Source of the DNA: Streptomyces hundungensis
Lineage (GTDB): Bacteria > Actinomycetota > Actinomycetes > Streptomycetales > Streptomycetaceae
Reading direction: 5' to 3'
Length of the DNA stretch: 64,000 nt
Assembly: GCF_003627815.1 (NCBI RefSeq)
Contig: NZ_CP032698.1
Span: forward strand, 5,890,001 to 5,954,000
Within the stretch, counting starts at the first letter, position 1. Each line of letters starts with the position of its first letter. Position numbers and translations under genes: made by a program. The notes beneath the pieces are model-generated. The model had not been told where the DNA came from, ran no database searches, and saw nothing but the letters and a program-made list of their open reading frames with translations. Positions 8,923 through 17,051 of the stretch are shown here, in pieces.

Positions 8923-9708
8923 TCAGTGGGCTCCGGCCGGGTTGCCCGGCGCGGTGGCCTCGACGACCCCGGTCAGATGGGCGAAGGCGACCACATTGCC
9001 CCGGTAGCCGGTCTTCTTCGAGAAGCCGCCGCCGCAGGTGATCAACCGCAGCTCCGGCCGCGCGGCGGCCCCGTACACCTTGGTGTCCGGGAACGCCTCG
9101 TTCTCGTACACCTCGACCGCGTCGATGTCGAAGACCGCGGTCCGCCCGTCCTCGCGGGAGACCTCGACCCGGGTGCCCTTCTTCAGGGCGCCGAGCGCGT
9201 AGAACACGGCGGGGCCGCGGGTGTCGTCGACGTGGCCGGCCATCACGGCGGTGCCCGTGGCGCCCGGCGCAGCGCCGTCCTTGTACCAGCCGGCCATCTG
9301 GGTGCTCCCCGGGGGCGGCACGTCCAGGCTGTGGTCCGGGCCGAGCCCGAGGCGCATCACCGGCGCGTCCACCCCGATCGAGGCGATCCTGATCCGCACG
9401 GGCGCCGAAGGCGGCAGGCCGTCGGGCGGCGGGGCAACGAGCCGGGCCCGCGCGGCGGAGCCCGCCGGGGGGTGGGCGCCGACGCCGTCACCGGCGGCTG
9501 CCGGCCCCGCCGTGAACGCCTCGGCCGCCGACGGCCGCGGCGGCTCCACGGATTCCAGGCCGTGCTCGATCAGCCAGAGCCCTACGAACGCGGCAACCAC
9601 CACCAGCCAGCACGCATTGCGCCGGGCGACCAACGCCGAGGCGGGGGCCGACGCCGGGACCGGGGCCGGGACCGACGTTGGAGCCGCCGCCGGGGCCGGG
9701 GCCGACAA
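8923..9708 (-). CDS. Class F sortase
   Basis: A 261-aa membrane-anchored cysteine transpeptidase. The N-terminus is Ala/Pro-rich, one helix (near residues 32-47) anchors the protein, and the sortase beta-barrel follows. Catalytic residues are visible: His159 in VMAGHVDD, Cys225 in LRLITCGGG and Arg236 in TGYRGN. The upstream gene ends 6 bp before the start and encodes an exported protein with a C-terminal anchor, a possible partner or substrate, though it shows no clear LPxTG-type signal. The start shown is TTG, because no in-frame ATG or GTG precedes the membrane helix at a better place. Confidence 0.88.
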   Translation of the reverse strand: MSAPAPAAAPTSVPAPVPASAPASALVARRNACWLVVVAAFVGLWLIEHGLESVEPPRPSAAEAFTAGPAAAGDGVGAHPPAGSAARARLVAPPPDGLPPSAPVRIRIASIGVDAPVMRLGLGPDHSLDVPPPGSTQMAGWYKDGAAPGATGTAVMAGHVDDTRGPAVFYALGALKKGTRVEVSREDGRTAVFDIDAVEVYENEAFPDTKVYGAAARPELRLITCGGGFSKKTGYRGNVVAFAHLTGVVEATAPGNPAGAH

Positions 9709-9714
9709 GGGCGG

Positions 9715-10419
9715 TCAGCCCCGGCCCTGCGCGCCGCTCGCCCGGCGACGCAGCAGCCAGGTGCCGCCCACGGCGGCCGCGGCCAGTACCGCCACGCCCG
9801 CCGCGATCTCGGTGGTGTCGGGGCCGATGCTGCCGCCGACCCCGGTCTTCACATGCCCGTGCGGGTCGTTGCCCTCCCACCCCTTGCCGTGGTCCAGCGA
9901 CTGCTGCTCGTCGTGGCCCCACCCCTTGTCACGGCCGTGCTGGTCGTCGTGGCCCCACGCCTTGTCGCGGCCCTGCTGGGCGCCCGGGTCCCACGGCTTG
10001 TCCTTGGTCCACTGCTCGTGCTCGCCCTTGCCGCTGATCGTGAGCTTGGCCTCGACGACATGGCCGTTCTCGCAACTCACCCGGATGGGAAAACTGCCCG
10101 GCTTGGTGGGGGAGGCGACCTGGAACTGCCCGGCCAGCACCTCCTTGTGGGTGGAAGCCGTCATCGGGAAGTCACCCGCGCCCACCGCGTTCGCGTCCCC
10201 CGTGGCGCGCCCCGACGACCCGCAGGCCGTGGTGTTCGCGGTCACCGTGGCACCCGGCGAGGCGCTCGTCGGCCACAGTTCGAGCGCGCCGCCCGGCACG
10301 TTCTCCGCGTACCCGGGCGGGCCGCCGGGCGCGCTGTCGGCATGCGCGAGCGCACCCGCCGGGCCCAGCACGGCGGCGGACGTGAGCAGCGCACTGGTCA
10401 GGATTCGGGCAGAACGCAT
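9715..10419 (-). CDS. Exported, C-terminally anchored protein with His/Asp/Trp-rich repeats
   Basis: A 234-aa protein with a signal peptide (MRSARILTSALLTSAAVL, cleavage near HADS), an extracellular domain of about 110 residues with a single Cys pair (TTACGSSG, IRVSCENGH), and a charged low-complexity stretch containing GRDKAWGHDDQH and GRDKGWGHDEQ. It ends with a C-terminal helix (EIAAGVAVLAAAAVGGTWLL) and a basic tail (RRRASGAQGRG). The hydrophobic helix plus basic tail resembles a cell-wall-sorting tail, but no LPxTG or LAxTG precedes it. It is probably co-transcribed with the class F sortase downstream. Function unknown. Confidence 0.75.
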   Translation of the reverse strand: MRSARILTSALLTSAAVLGPAGALAHADSAPGGPPGYAENVPGGALELWPTSASPGATVTANTTACGSSGRATGDANAVGAGDFPMTASTHKEVLAGQFQVASPTKPGSFPIRVSCENGHVVEAKLTISGKGEHEQWTKDKPWDPGAQQGRDKAWGHDDQHGRDKGWGHDEQQSLDHGKGWEGNDPHGHVKTGVGGSIGPDTTEIAAGVAVLAAAAVGGTWLLRRRASGAQGRG

Positions 10420-10534
10420 GGATCCTCCGGAGGCGCGGCAAGTGCTTCTGCCTACGACCTAAGAGGCGTCCGGGCCGCTCCGCCCGCCGGCGGGGGACGA
10501 AAGAGTGACAGGGGGTGGGCCGTACGGGTGACCG

Positions 10535-11323
10535 TCACCCGGGGTCGATCACATCCCAGGGCGCCTCCTCGAACGCCCGCCACACCACCTTCATCAGCTC
10601 CGCGTCGACCGCGAACGCCCGCTCGTCGATCCGGCCCACCGGCGCGATGCCCCGCGCGTTGGTGACGAACGCCGCGCTGTACGCGTCGAGCCCGGCCAGC
10701 GTCACCTCGCGGTGCGTCGACTTCAGGCCGTACGCCGCGAGCCGCGGGTCGAGCACCGCCTTGGTGATGCCGAGCAGCGCGGGACGGTCCGGCCAGACCA
10801 CCGAAGTGCCGTCCCAGAACGCGATGTTGGTGATCGCGCCCTCCGCGATGACGCCGCCGGGGCCGGTCAGCAGGGCCTCGCTGAACCCCTGGCGCTGGGC
10901 GAGGCGGCTGTAGTAGCCCTGGGCGAAACCGCCGAGGTGCTTGATGTGGGCGACCGGCCGCTCGTACGGCACCGAAAGGAGCGACTGCGCGGTGGACGGC
11001 ATCTCGGCCGGCCCCTTCACCACGACCATCGGCGTGGGCGCCTCGGCCGGCCCGTACACATAGACCCGTACCGACGCGTCGGTCTGCCCGGAGCCGGCGA
11101 GGGCGCGGGCGATCAGCGAGCGGACGCGTTGGACGTCCAGAGCGGGCCCGAACAGCTCGCGGTTGGCCCGGTCGAGCCGGGTCAGGTGGTGGGCGAGTCC
11201 GCGCACCCTTCCGTCACGAACCTGCATCGCCGTGAAGTGGCCATAGCCGCCGGTCAGCGCGGGGACGAGCAGATTCTCGGCATCGGCGGGACGGCCGTCG
11301 ATCTCGACGTACGGAAGTGTCAT
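10535..11323 (-). CDS. Aminotransferase class IV family protein
   Basis: A 262-aa PLP enzyme of the D-amino acid aminotransferase / aminodeoxychorismate lyase fold. The PLP-binding Lys is in VAHIKHLGG (Lys128), followed by the family Glu/Asn segment VIAEGAITNIAFW. The substrate cannot be assigned from sequence. MTLPYV was taken as the start; a TTG nine bases further out is possible. The gene is divergent from the SoxR-box reductase gene, about 70 bp away. Confidence 0.8.
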   Translation of the reverse strand: MTLPYVEIDGRPADAENLLVPALTGGYGHFTAMQVRDGRVRGLAHHLTRLDRANRELFGPALDVQRVRSLIARALAGSGQTDASVRVYVYGPAEAPTPMVVVKGPAEMPSTAQSLLSVPYERPVAHIKHLGGFAQGYYSRLAQRQGFSEALLTGPGGVIAEGAITNIAFWDGTSVVWPDRPALLGITKAVLDPRLAAYGLKSTHREVTLAGLDAYSAAFVTNARGIAPVGRIDERAFAVDAELMKVVWRAFEEAPWDVIDPG

Positions 11324-11356
11324 GCGGCACAAGATAGTTCGCCCACCGGACCGGGC

Positions 11357-11387
11357 TTGACCTCAAGTTCGCTTGAGGTTGAATCCT
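11357..11387 (+). promoter_or_regulatory. SoxR box within a MerR-type promoter
   Basis: A perfect 20-bp dyad ACCTCAAG-TTCG-CTTGAGGT spans 11360-11379. It matches the known SoxR operator (CCTCAAG...CTTGAGG), including Streptomyces sites. It overlaps a TTGACC -35 (11357-11362); a plausible -10 (AATCCT, 11382) gives a spacer of about 19 bp, the long spacing typical of promoters activated by MerR-family proteins. The ATG of the reductase gene is at 11395. Confidence 0.85.
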
Positions 11388-11394
11388 TCTCGGC

Positions 11395-11994
11395 ATGGAC
11401 ATCACCACGGCCGAACAGGCCGCTCCCCGCCTCACCGTCATCATCGCCTCCAACCGCGAGGGCCGGTTCGCCCCGGTCGTCGCCGACTGGTTCCTCGCCC
11501 GGGCCCGCGAACACCAGGGCCTCGACATCGAGGTGCTCGACCTCGCCGAAACCGAGCTGCCGACCGCCCTCTCCCACCAGCCCTCGCCCGCCGTACAGGC
11601 CCAACTCGCCGTCATCTCACCCAAGTTGGCGGACGCCGACGCCTTCGTCGTGATCACTCCCGAGTACAACCACTCCTTCCCCGCCGCCCTCAAGAACCTG
11701 ATCGACTGGCACTTCGTGCAGTGGCAGGCCAAGCCGGTCGGCTTCGTCTCGTACGGCGGGATCTCCGGCGGTCTGCGCGCGGTCGAGCAGCTGCGGCAGG
11801 TCTTCGCCGAAACGCACTCCGTCACGGTGCGGGACACGGTCAGCTTCCAGCATGTGCACGGCCTCTTCGACGAGAACGGCGAGCACCGGGAGCCCTCGCA
11901 GGCGGACGCGGCGGTGAAGAAGATGCTCGACCAGGTGGCGTGGTGGGCGCACGCCCTGCGCCAGGCGAAGGCGGTGCGGCCGTACGCCGGTTGA
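11395..11994 (+). CDS. NADPH-dependent FMN reductase (SoxR-regulon type)
   Basis: A 199-aa flavodoxin-fold oxidoreductase of the NADPH-dependent FMN reductase / chromate reductase family. The FMN phosphate loop is VIIASNREGRFAP near residue 14-26, and the second flavin segment is VITPEYNHSFPAALKNLIDW near 84-103. It is expected to reduce FMN or quinones using NADPH. The promoter carries a perfect SoxR box, so expression should be induced by redox-cycling compounds such as quinone or phenazine pigments. I recall a homologous reductase at the syntenic place among S. coelicolor SoxR targets. soxR itself is not in the window. Confidence 0.9.
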   Translation: MDITTAEQAAPRLTVIIASNREGRFAPVVADWFLARAREHQGLDIEVLDLAETELPTALSHQPSPAVQAQLAVISPKLADADAFVVITPEYNHSFPAALKNLIDWHFVQWQAKPVGFVSYGGISGGLRAVEQLRQVFAETHSVTVRDTVSFQHVHGLFDENGEHREPSQADAAVKKMLDQVAWWAHALRQAKAVRPYAG

Positions 11995-12027
11995 GCGGAC
12001 GCGGCACTGCACTCCCGGACGGGCTGG

Positions 12028-12111
12028 TGACCGCTGACCGCTGACGGCTGCCATCCGACAGCTGACAGCTGACAGCTGACAGATGGCAGATGGCAGATGT
12101 CAGATGGCAGC
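12028..12111 (+). repeat. Heptanucleotide repeat array A (consensus TGRCAGM)
   Basis: Twelve consecutive 7-bp units without indels: TGACCGC twice, TGACGGC, TGCCATC, CGACAGC, then TGACAGC, TGACAGA, TGGCAGA and TGTCAGA forms, ending TGGCAGC. It occupies the gap between the FMN reductase stop and cutA. A related array in opposite orientation starts at 15241. Confidence 0.85.
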
Positions 12112-12229
12112 CGTGCGTAAGCCCCGCGCCGTCCGGCAGGATCAGGGCCGACGTCCCGGCCGGGCGCCTCCCGCCGTCCCGGCCGGGCTGGCCCGGCCGC
12201 TCGACCCGGGCTCGACCGAGGAGGAAGCC

Positions 12230-12568
12230 ATGACATCGGCCGACACGCCGACCGTGCTGACCGTACAGACGACGACCGACAGCCAGGACAAGGCGGCGGC
12301 GCTCGCCCGGGGCGCGGTGGAGGCCCGCCTCGCGGCGTGCGCGCAGGTGGCGGGCCCCGTCACCTCCGTCTACCACTGGGCCGGCGGCATCGAGACCACC
12401 CAGGAGTGGCAGGTCCTCTTCAAGACCACCGCCGCCCGCTACCCGGCGCTCGAACGCCATCTCCTGGCCGCCCACGACTACGAGACCCCCGAGATCGTCG
12501 CCACTCCCGTGGTGGCCGGCAGCCCCGCCTATCTGTCCTGGATCACGGCCGAGACGGTCGCCCGATGA
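12230..12568 (+). CDS. cutA: Divalent-cation tolerance protein CutA
   Basis: A 112-aa protein of the trimeric CutA1 family, linked to divalent metal tolerance. Family segments visible are TTTDSQDKAAALARGAVEAR, RLAACAQVAGPVTSVYHW (the conserved AAC and Y-W region) and ETPEIVATPVVAGSPAYLSW at the C-terminus. ATG 12230 was chosen because it follows GAGGAAG and removes a long Arg/Pro-rich N-terminus. Its stop overlaps the ATG of the next gene (ATGA), so the two are translationally coupled. Confidence 0.92.
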   Translation: MTSADTPTVLTVQTTTDSQDKAAALARGAVEARLAACAQVAGPVTSVYHWAGGIETTQEWQVLFKTTAARYPALERHLLAAHDYETPEIVATPVVAGSPAYLSWITAETVAR

Positions 12569-13029
12569 CCTCCGCCGCCGGGCCCCCGCCCCCGCTCCCC
12601 TTCTTCGTGTACGGCACGCTCCGCCCGGGCGAGCGCTACCACCGGCGCTTCCTGCGCGGCCGTACCCTCCGCGAGCGCCCCGCGCTCCTGCACGGCGCCC
12701 TCCTGTACGAGGGCCCCGGCTACCCCTACGCCATAGCCGGGAACGGCACGATCACGGGCACCCTTATCGAGGTCCACCCCGCCGACCACGCCGAACTCCT
12801 CGCGGCGCTGGATGGGTTGGAGGAGTACCGAGGGCCCGGCCACCCCCGCAACCTTTACGACCGCCTGGTGCGCGAGGCGGTCGTCGACGGGCGGTGCACG
12901 CGGGCCTGGGTCTATCTGGCCGCCCCACGCCTCGCCCGCGAGCTGCTCGCCCACGGCGTGGCGATCCCCGGCGGCGACTGGCTCAGCCGGCCGGCGCGGC
13001 CCGCTCCACCCGGACCGCGCACGCCTTAA
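12565..13029 (+). CDS. Gamma-glutamylcyclotransferase-like (AIG2/GGCT) protein
   Basis: A 154-aa member of the GGCT/AIG2 fold. The N-terminal signature FFVYGTLRPGERYH is the family substrate loop, and the expected acidic residue lies in ALDGLEEYRGP. Family members act on gamma-glutamyl peptides or amines; the substrate here is unknown. It starts in ATGA overlap with cutA. Its last 47 bp overlap the 3' end of the nitrate reductase gene on the other strand, so the proline-rich C-terminus is encoded opposite the NarB C-terminus. Confidence 0.8.
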   Translation: MTSAAGPPPPLPFFVYGTLRPGERYHRRFLRGRTLRERPALLHGALLYEGPGYPYAIAGNGTITGTLIEVHPADHAELLAALDGLEEYRGPGHPRNLYDRLVREAVVDGRCTRAWVYLAAPRLARELLAHGVAIPGGDWLSRPARPAPPGPRTP

Positions 13030-15097
13030 ACGCGGGCATCTTCGAGACCGGGTCGAGCGCCGGGTTCGTCAGGTTGTTGGCCCGGCCCTCGCCCGCCCAG
13101 TGGAACGGCATGAACACCGTGTCCGAACGGATCGCGCCGGTCACCCGCGCCGGGGCCGTGGCCCGCCCGCGGCGCGAGGTCACCGTCACCGGATCGCCGT
13201 CGCCCACCCCGAGCCGGTCCGCGACCAGCGGATGCATCTCGACATACGCGCCGGGCGCCGCCGCGTTGAGCCCGGGCACCCGCCGCGTCTGCGCGCCCGA
13301 CTGGTACTGGGCCAGCACCCGGCCCGTCGTGAGCACCAGCGGGTAGGCGGCGTCGGTCTCCTCGTCCACCTCGCGGTAGGAGACCTCCACGAACCTGGCC
13401 CGCCCGTCCTCGGTCGCGAACCGGTCGAGGAACAGCCGGGGCGTACCCGGATGGCCCTCTTGCGGGCACGGCCAGAACACCCCGTCCTCCGCCTCGATCC
13501 GCGCATACGTGATGCCCGAATAGTCCGCGGCCCCGCCCGCCGACGCCAGCCTCAGCTCCTCGAACACCTCCTCCGGATCGGCCGGGAACTTCTTGGCCGT
13601 CACCTCGCAACCGAGCTTCTCCGCAAGGGAGTTGAGGACGTGCAGATCGCTGCGTACGCCGTCGGGAGGCGTGATCGCGGCCCGCCGCAGCAGCACCCGC
13701 CCCTCCAGGTTGGTCATCGTGCCGGTCTCCTCGGCCCACTGCGTCACCGGAAGCACGACGTCCGCGAGGGCGGCCGTCTCCGAGAGCACCACGTCCGCCA
13801 CGGCCAGGAAGTCCAACTCCCGCAACCTGCCCTCGACATGGGTCGCGCGCGGCGCCGACACCACCGGATTGGAGCCCATCACCAGCAGCGCCTTCACCTC
13901 GCCGCCCAGCGCGTCGAGCAGTTCGTAGGCGCTGCGTCCGGGGCCCGGGAGCGAGTCCGGGTCCACGCCCCACACCCCGGCGACGTGCGCCCGCGCCGCC
14001 GGGTCCGCGAGCTTGCGGTAGCCCGGCAACTGGTCGGCTTTCTGGCCGTGTTCGCGTCCGCCCTGGCCGTTGCCCTGGCCGGTGAGACAGCCGTACCCGG
14101 ACAGCGGGCGGCCCGCCCGGCCCGTCGCGAGACAGAAGTTGATCCACGCGCCGACGGTGTCCGTGCCCGTACTGTGCTGCTCGGCGCCGCGCGCCGTCAG
14201 CACCATGCCGTCGGTAGCCCCGCAGAACAGGTCCACCGCCGCTCGGAGTTGGGGCACGGGAACCCCGGTGATCCTCTCCACCAGCTCCGGCCAGTGCGCC
14301 ATCGCCGCCGCCCGCGCCGCCTCCCACCCGGCCGTCCGCTCCCGCACGAACTCCTCGTCGACGTGGCCCTGGGCCACCACGAGGTGCAGCAGACCCAGCG
14401 CGAGCGCCAGATCGGTACCGGGCCGGGGCGCGAGATGCAGATCCGCCAGCTCGGCCGTCTTCGTCCTGCGCGGATCCACGACGATCAACGTGCCGCCGTT
14501 CTCGCGCAGTTCGCGAAGATGACGGACGGCGGGCGGCATGGTCTCGGCCATGTTGGAGCCCGTCAGGATCACGCACCCGGTCCGGGAGACGTCCGCCAGC
14601 GGAAACGGCAGCCCCCGGTCGACACCGAACGCCCTCTGGTGCGCGGCGGCCGCCGACGACATGCAGAACCGCCCGTTGTAGTCGATCTGCGAGGTGCCGA
14701 GCACCACCCGCGCGAACTTCCCCAGCGCGTACGCCTTCTCATTGGTGAGCCCACCACCACCGAACACGCCGACGGCGTCGGCTCCGTGATCACGGCGTAC
14801 GGCGCCGAGACGCTCGACGACCAGCGCCAACGCCTCGTCCCAGCTTGCCGGTTCGAGCCGCCCGGACGCGGGCCGGCGGATCAACGGCTCGGTCAGCCGC
14901 AGCGGCCGGGCGAGCAGGGCGGGCGCGGTGCTGCCCTTGCCGCACAGCGCGCCCCGGTTCACCGGGAAGTCACGCGGAACCACATCGAGACCACCCGCCG
15001 CGTCACTCGCCGCCCGCAGCCCCATGCCGCACTGGAGCGAGCAGTACGGGCAGTGGGTGGCGGTCACGGGGGCGGGCGCGAGAGCATCGGTGAGCAT
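12983..15097 (-). CDS. narB: Assimilatory nitrate reductase, molybdopterin catalytic subunit
   Basis: A 704-aa molybdenum-bisMGD oxidoreductase that reduces nitrate to nitrite. The N-terminal [4Fe-4S] site is CPYCSLQCGMGL with a later CGKG. It is followed by the molybdopterin segments and the C-terminal MGD domain (VLTTGRVLAQYQSGAQTRRV, FMPFHWAGEGRANNL). The length fits NarB-type enzymes; the C-terminal [2Fe-2S] BFD extension seen in longer NasA proteins is absent. Nitrite would go to NirBD at the window start. ATG 15097 is shown; GTG 15106 is equally possible. Placing it here reflects nitrate assimilation but it is not contiguous with nirBD. Confidence 0.9.
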   Translation of the reverse strand: MLTDALAPAPVTATHCPYCSLQCGMGLRAASDAAGGLDVVPRDFPVNRGALCGKGSTAPALLARPLRLTEPLIRRPASGRLEPASWDEALALVVERLGAVRRDHGADAVGVFGGGGLTNEKAYALGKFARVVLGTSQIDYNGRFCMSSAAAAHQRAFGVDRGLPFPLADVSRTGCVILTGSNMAETMPPAVRHLRELRENGGTLIVVDPRRTKTAELADLHLAPRPGTDLALALGLLHLVVAQGHVDEEFVRERTAGWEAARAAAMAHWPELVERITGVPVPQLRAAVDLFCGATDGMVLTARGAEQHSTGTDTVGAWINFCLATGRAGRPLSGYGCLTGQGNGQGGREHGQKADQLPGYRKLADPAARAHVAGVWGVDPDSLPGPGRSAYELLDALGGEVKALLVMGSNPVVSAPRATHVEGRLRELDFLAVADVVLSETAALADVVLPVTQWAEETGTMTNLEGRVLLRRAAITPPDGVRSDLHVLNSLAEKLGCEVTAKKFPADPEEVFEELRLASAGGAADYSGITYARIEAEDGVFWPCPQEGHPGTPRLFLDRFATEDGRARFVEVSYREVDEETDAAYPLVLTTGRVLAQYQSGAQTRRVPGLNAAAPGAYVEMHPLVADRLGVGDGDPVTVTSRRGRATAPARVTGAIRSDTVFMPFHWAGEGRANNLTNPALDPVSKMPAFKACAVRVERAAPAG

Positions 15098-15240
15098 GCC
15101 CTCCACCCTGCGCCGACCGTGTTACGCCCGCCCCCGCCCCCGGGTTACGCCGCCGGGGCGGGGGGCTCATCGCGGGGGAGGGGGCGTGGTGAGGAGGGGC
15201 CGGGGGCGGCGCCCGCCAGCGCATGAGGTCACTGGCCGGT

Positions 15241-15317
15241 GGTCATCCGCCATCCACTATCTGTCACCTGTCACCTCTCACCGGTCATCTGCCGGCCGGC
15301 AGCCGCCGACCGCCGCC
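15241..15317 (-). repeat. Heptanucleotide repeat array B (same family as array A, inverted)
   Basis: About eleven successive 7-bp units on the + strand (GGTCATC, CGCCATC, CACTATC, TGTCACC twice, TCTCACC, GGTCATC, then more diverged units). Read on the - strand this gives TGACAGG, TGACAGA, TGGCGGA and TGACC units, the same consensus as array A. It fills the gap between the stop of the SanA-like gene and the narB start and runs up to that stop. Confidence 0.75.
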
Positions 15318-15319
15318 CG

Positions 15320-16027
15320 TCACCCCTCGCCCGCCAGTGCCCGCCGTACCCCCGGTTCCTTCGGGCCCAGGAACGTCGGGTCCGGGTGGAACACGGCGTC
15401 CAGCAGCGCCTTGTTCGCGGCGAAGATCTCGCGGGTGCCGCCGTAGTACCAGGTCACATCGTGCGGGGCGTCGACGCCGACGCCGTAGGAGCGCACCCCC
15501 GCAGCCTCGCACAGGGCCACCGCACGCCGGATGTGGAAGCCCTGGCTGACCAGGACGGCCCGGTCCACGCCGAAGACCTGCTTGGCCCGCACACAGGAGT
15601 CCCAGGTGTCGAAACCCGCGAAATCGCTGACCACGTTCCTGTCCGGCACCCCGTGCTCCACGAGGTAGCCGCGCATCGCGTCGGGCTCGTCATAGGCGGC
15701 GCGGCTGTTGTCGCCGGTGACCAGCACCGCCTTCACCTTGCCCGCCCGGTACAGCGCCACGGCCGCGTCGAGCCGATCGGCCAGGTACGGCGAGGGCTTG
15801 CCGTCCCACAGCCCGGCTCCGAAGACGACCGCGACCCCGGCCGCCGGCGCGTCGGCCACGGTGCCGACGCGGTCGCCGGTGCTCGCGTACACCCAGGTCG
15901 CGGGCGTGAGCGCGAGGACGCACGCGACGACGACGCCCCGCACCAGACGTCGCCTGCCGACGTGGGTGCGCGGCAGACGCGGCCGCTCCAATCGCCTGCG
16001 CGCCCTCGTGAACCGCGGGTACGACAT
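15320..16027 (-). CDS. SanA/YdcF-family membrane protein
   Basis: A 235-aa protein: basic N-terminus, one membrane helix (LVRGVVVACVLALTPATWVY), then an extracytoplasmic DUF218 domain with VVFGAGLWDGKPSPYLADRL, VLVTGDNSRAAYDEPDAM, the family motif DFAGFDTWDSCVRA and VSQGFHIRRA. E. coli SanA (vancomycin sensitivity) and YdcF/ElyC are relatives with envelope roles. AGGGGG precedes the ATG at 16027. It is divergent from the sirohydrochlorin chelatase gene and about 220 bp upstream of narB. Confidence 0.88.
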   Translation of the reverse strand: MSYPRFTRARRRLERPRLPRTHVGRRRLVRGVVVACVLALTPATWVYASTGDRVGTVADAPAAGVAVVFGAGLWDGKPSPYLADRLDAAVALYRAGKVKAVLVTGDNSRAAYDEPDAMRGYLVEHGVPDRNVVSDFAGFDTWDSCVRAKQVFGVDRAVLVSQGFHIRRAVALCEAAGVRSYGVGVDAPHDVTWYYGGTREIFAANKALLDAVFHPDPTFLGPKEPGVRRALAGEG

Positions 16028-16228
16028 GGGGCCCCCTGGGGTGATCCAGCTCGCTGACGAGGAGAGGGACGCGCACGCCGTCACCCCGGTTCGTTCGCGC
16101 GCCGCCTCCGTACAGCCCTGTGACACGGGCGTCCCGCACCCCGCTCCGCCACCCGCCGTGAGGTGGCGGAAAACACCCGTCACCGCCCCGCAACGACCCG
16201 GCAACGTGGACACGACAGGATCGGATCC

Positions 16229-16993
16229 ATGACACCCACCGCCCGCCCCGCCCTCGTCGCCGTCGCGCACGGCAGCCGCGACCCCGGCGCGCTGCGGACG
16301 GTCACCGCGCTCCTGGAGCGGGTCCGCGCCCTGCGCCCGGATCTCGACGTACGGCTCGGCCACATCGAGATCGACCGTCCGCTGCTGCCGGACACCCTCG
16401 CCGACCTGCGCGGGGAGGCCGTCGTCGTGCCTTTGCTGCTCGGCCGCGGCCACCACGTCAAGCACGACATCCCCCACACCCTCGCCTCCTCGGGCCGGCA
16501 CCTGACCGCCCGTGTCGCCGCCCCGCTCGGCCCGCATCCGCTGCTCGCCGAGGCGTTGTACGGGCGGCTCGTCGAAGCGGGCTGGGATCACGACGGCCCG
16601 GGCGGGCGCGGCAGCGGGGTCGTCCTCGCCGCCGCGGGATCCCGCGATCCCGAGTCGGCTGTCGACACCCGCCGTACCGCGCGGCTGCTCAGCGAGCGGC
16701 TCGGCGGGGTGCCGGTGCTGCCCGCCTACGCCTCGGGAGCCTCGCCCACCGTCTCCGAGGCCCTTGACGCCCTCGCCGCACGCGGGAGGCGGCGCGTCGC
16801 GATCGCCTCGTACTTCACCGCCCCGGGACGTTTCGCGACCCAGAGCGCGGCACGGGCACCGTGGATCGCCGCGGCGCCCCTGGGGGCGCATCCGGCGATG
16901 GCCCGCCTCGTACTGCACCGCTACACACAGGTGTTGACGCGGGTGCCGGTCCTCGGCGACACCGCTCTGACCTCCGCACTCGTCTGCGTCTGA
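16229..16993 (+). CDS. Sirohydrochlorin chelatase (CbiX/SirB-like)
   Basis: A 254-aa protein with two CbiX half-domains. The first contains [15 protein letters not shown], with the metal-binding His of the family, and [18 protein letters not shown] with the second His pair. The second half ([17 protein letters not shown]) lacks the His. It should insert Fe2+ into sirohydrochlorin to give siroheme, the cofactor of NirB. This links it to nitrate/nitrite assimilation around it. A cobalt role in cobalamin synthesis cannot be excluded by sequence alone. Confidence 0.85.
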   Translation: MTPTARPALVAVAHGSRDPGALRTVTALLERVRALRPDLDVRLGHIEIDRPLLPDTLADLRGEAVVVPLLLGRGHHVKHDIPHTLASSGRHLTARVAAPLGPHPLLAEALYGRLVEAGWDHDGPGGRGSGVVLAAAGSRDPESAVDTRRTARLLSERLGGVPVLPAYASGASPTVSEALDALAARGRRRVAIASYFTAPGRFATQSAARAPWIAAAPLGAHPAMARLVLHRYTQVLTRVPVLGDTALTSALVCV

Positions 16994-17051
16994 GGCGATC
17001 CTCGACACATCCTTGAGCCCAGTTGTCGGTGACTGCGTTTACTGTCGGTGC

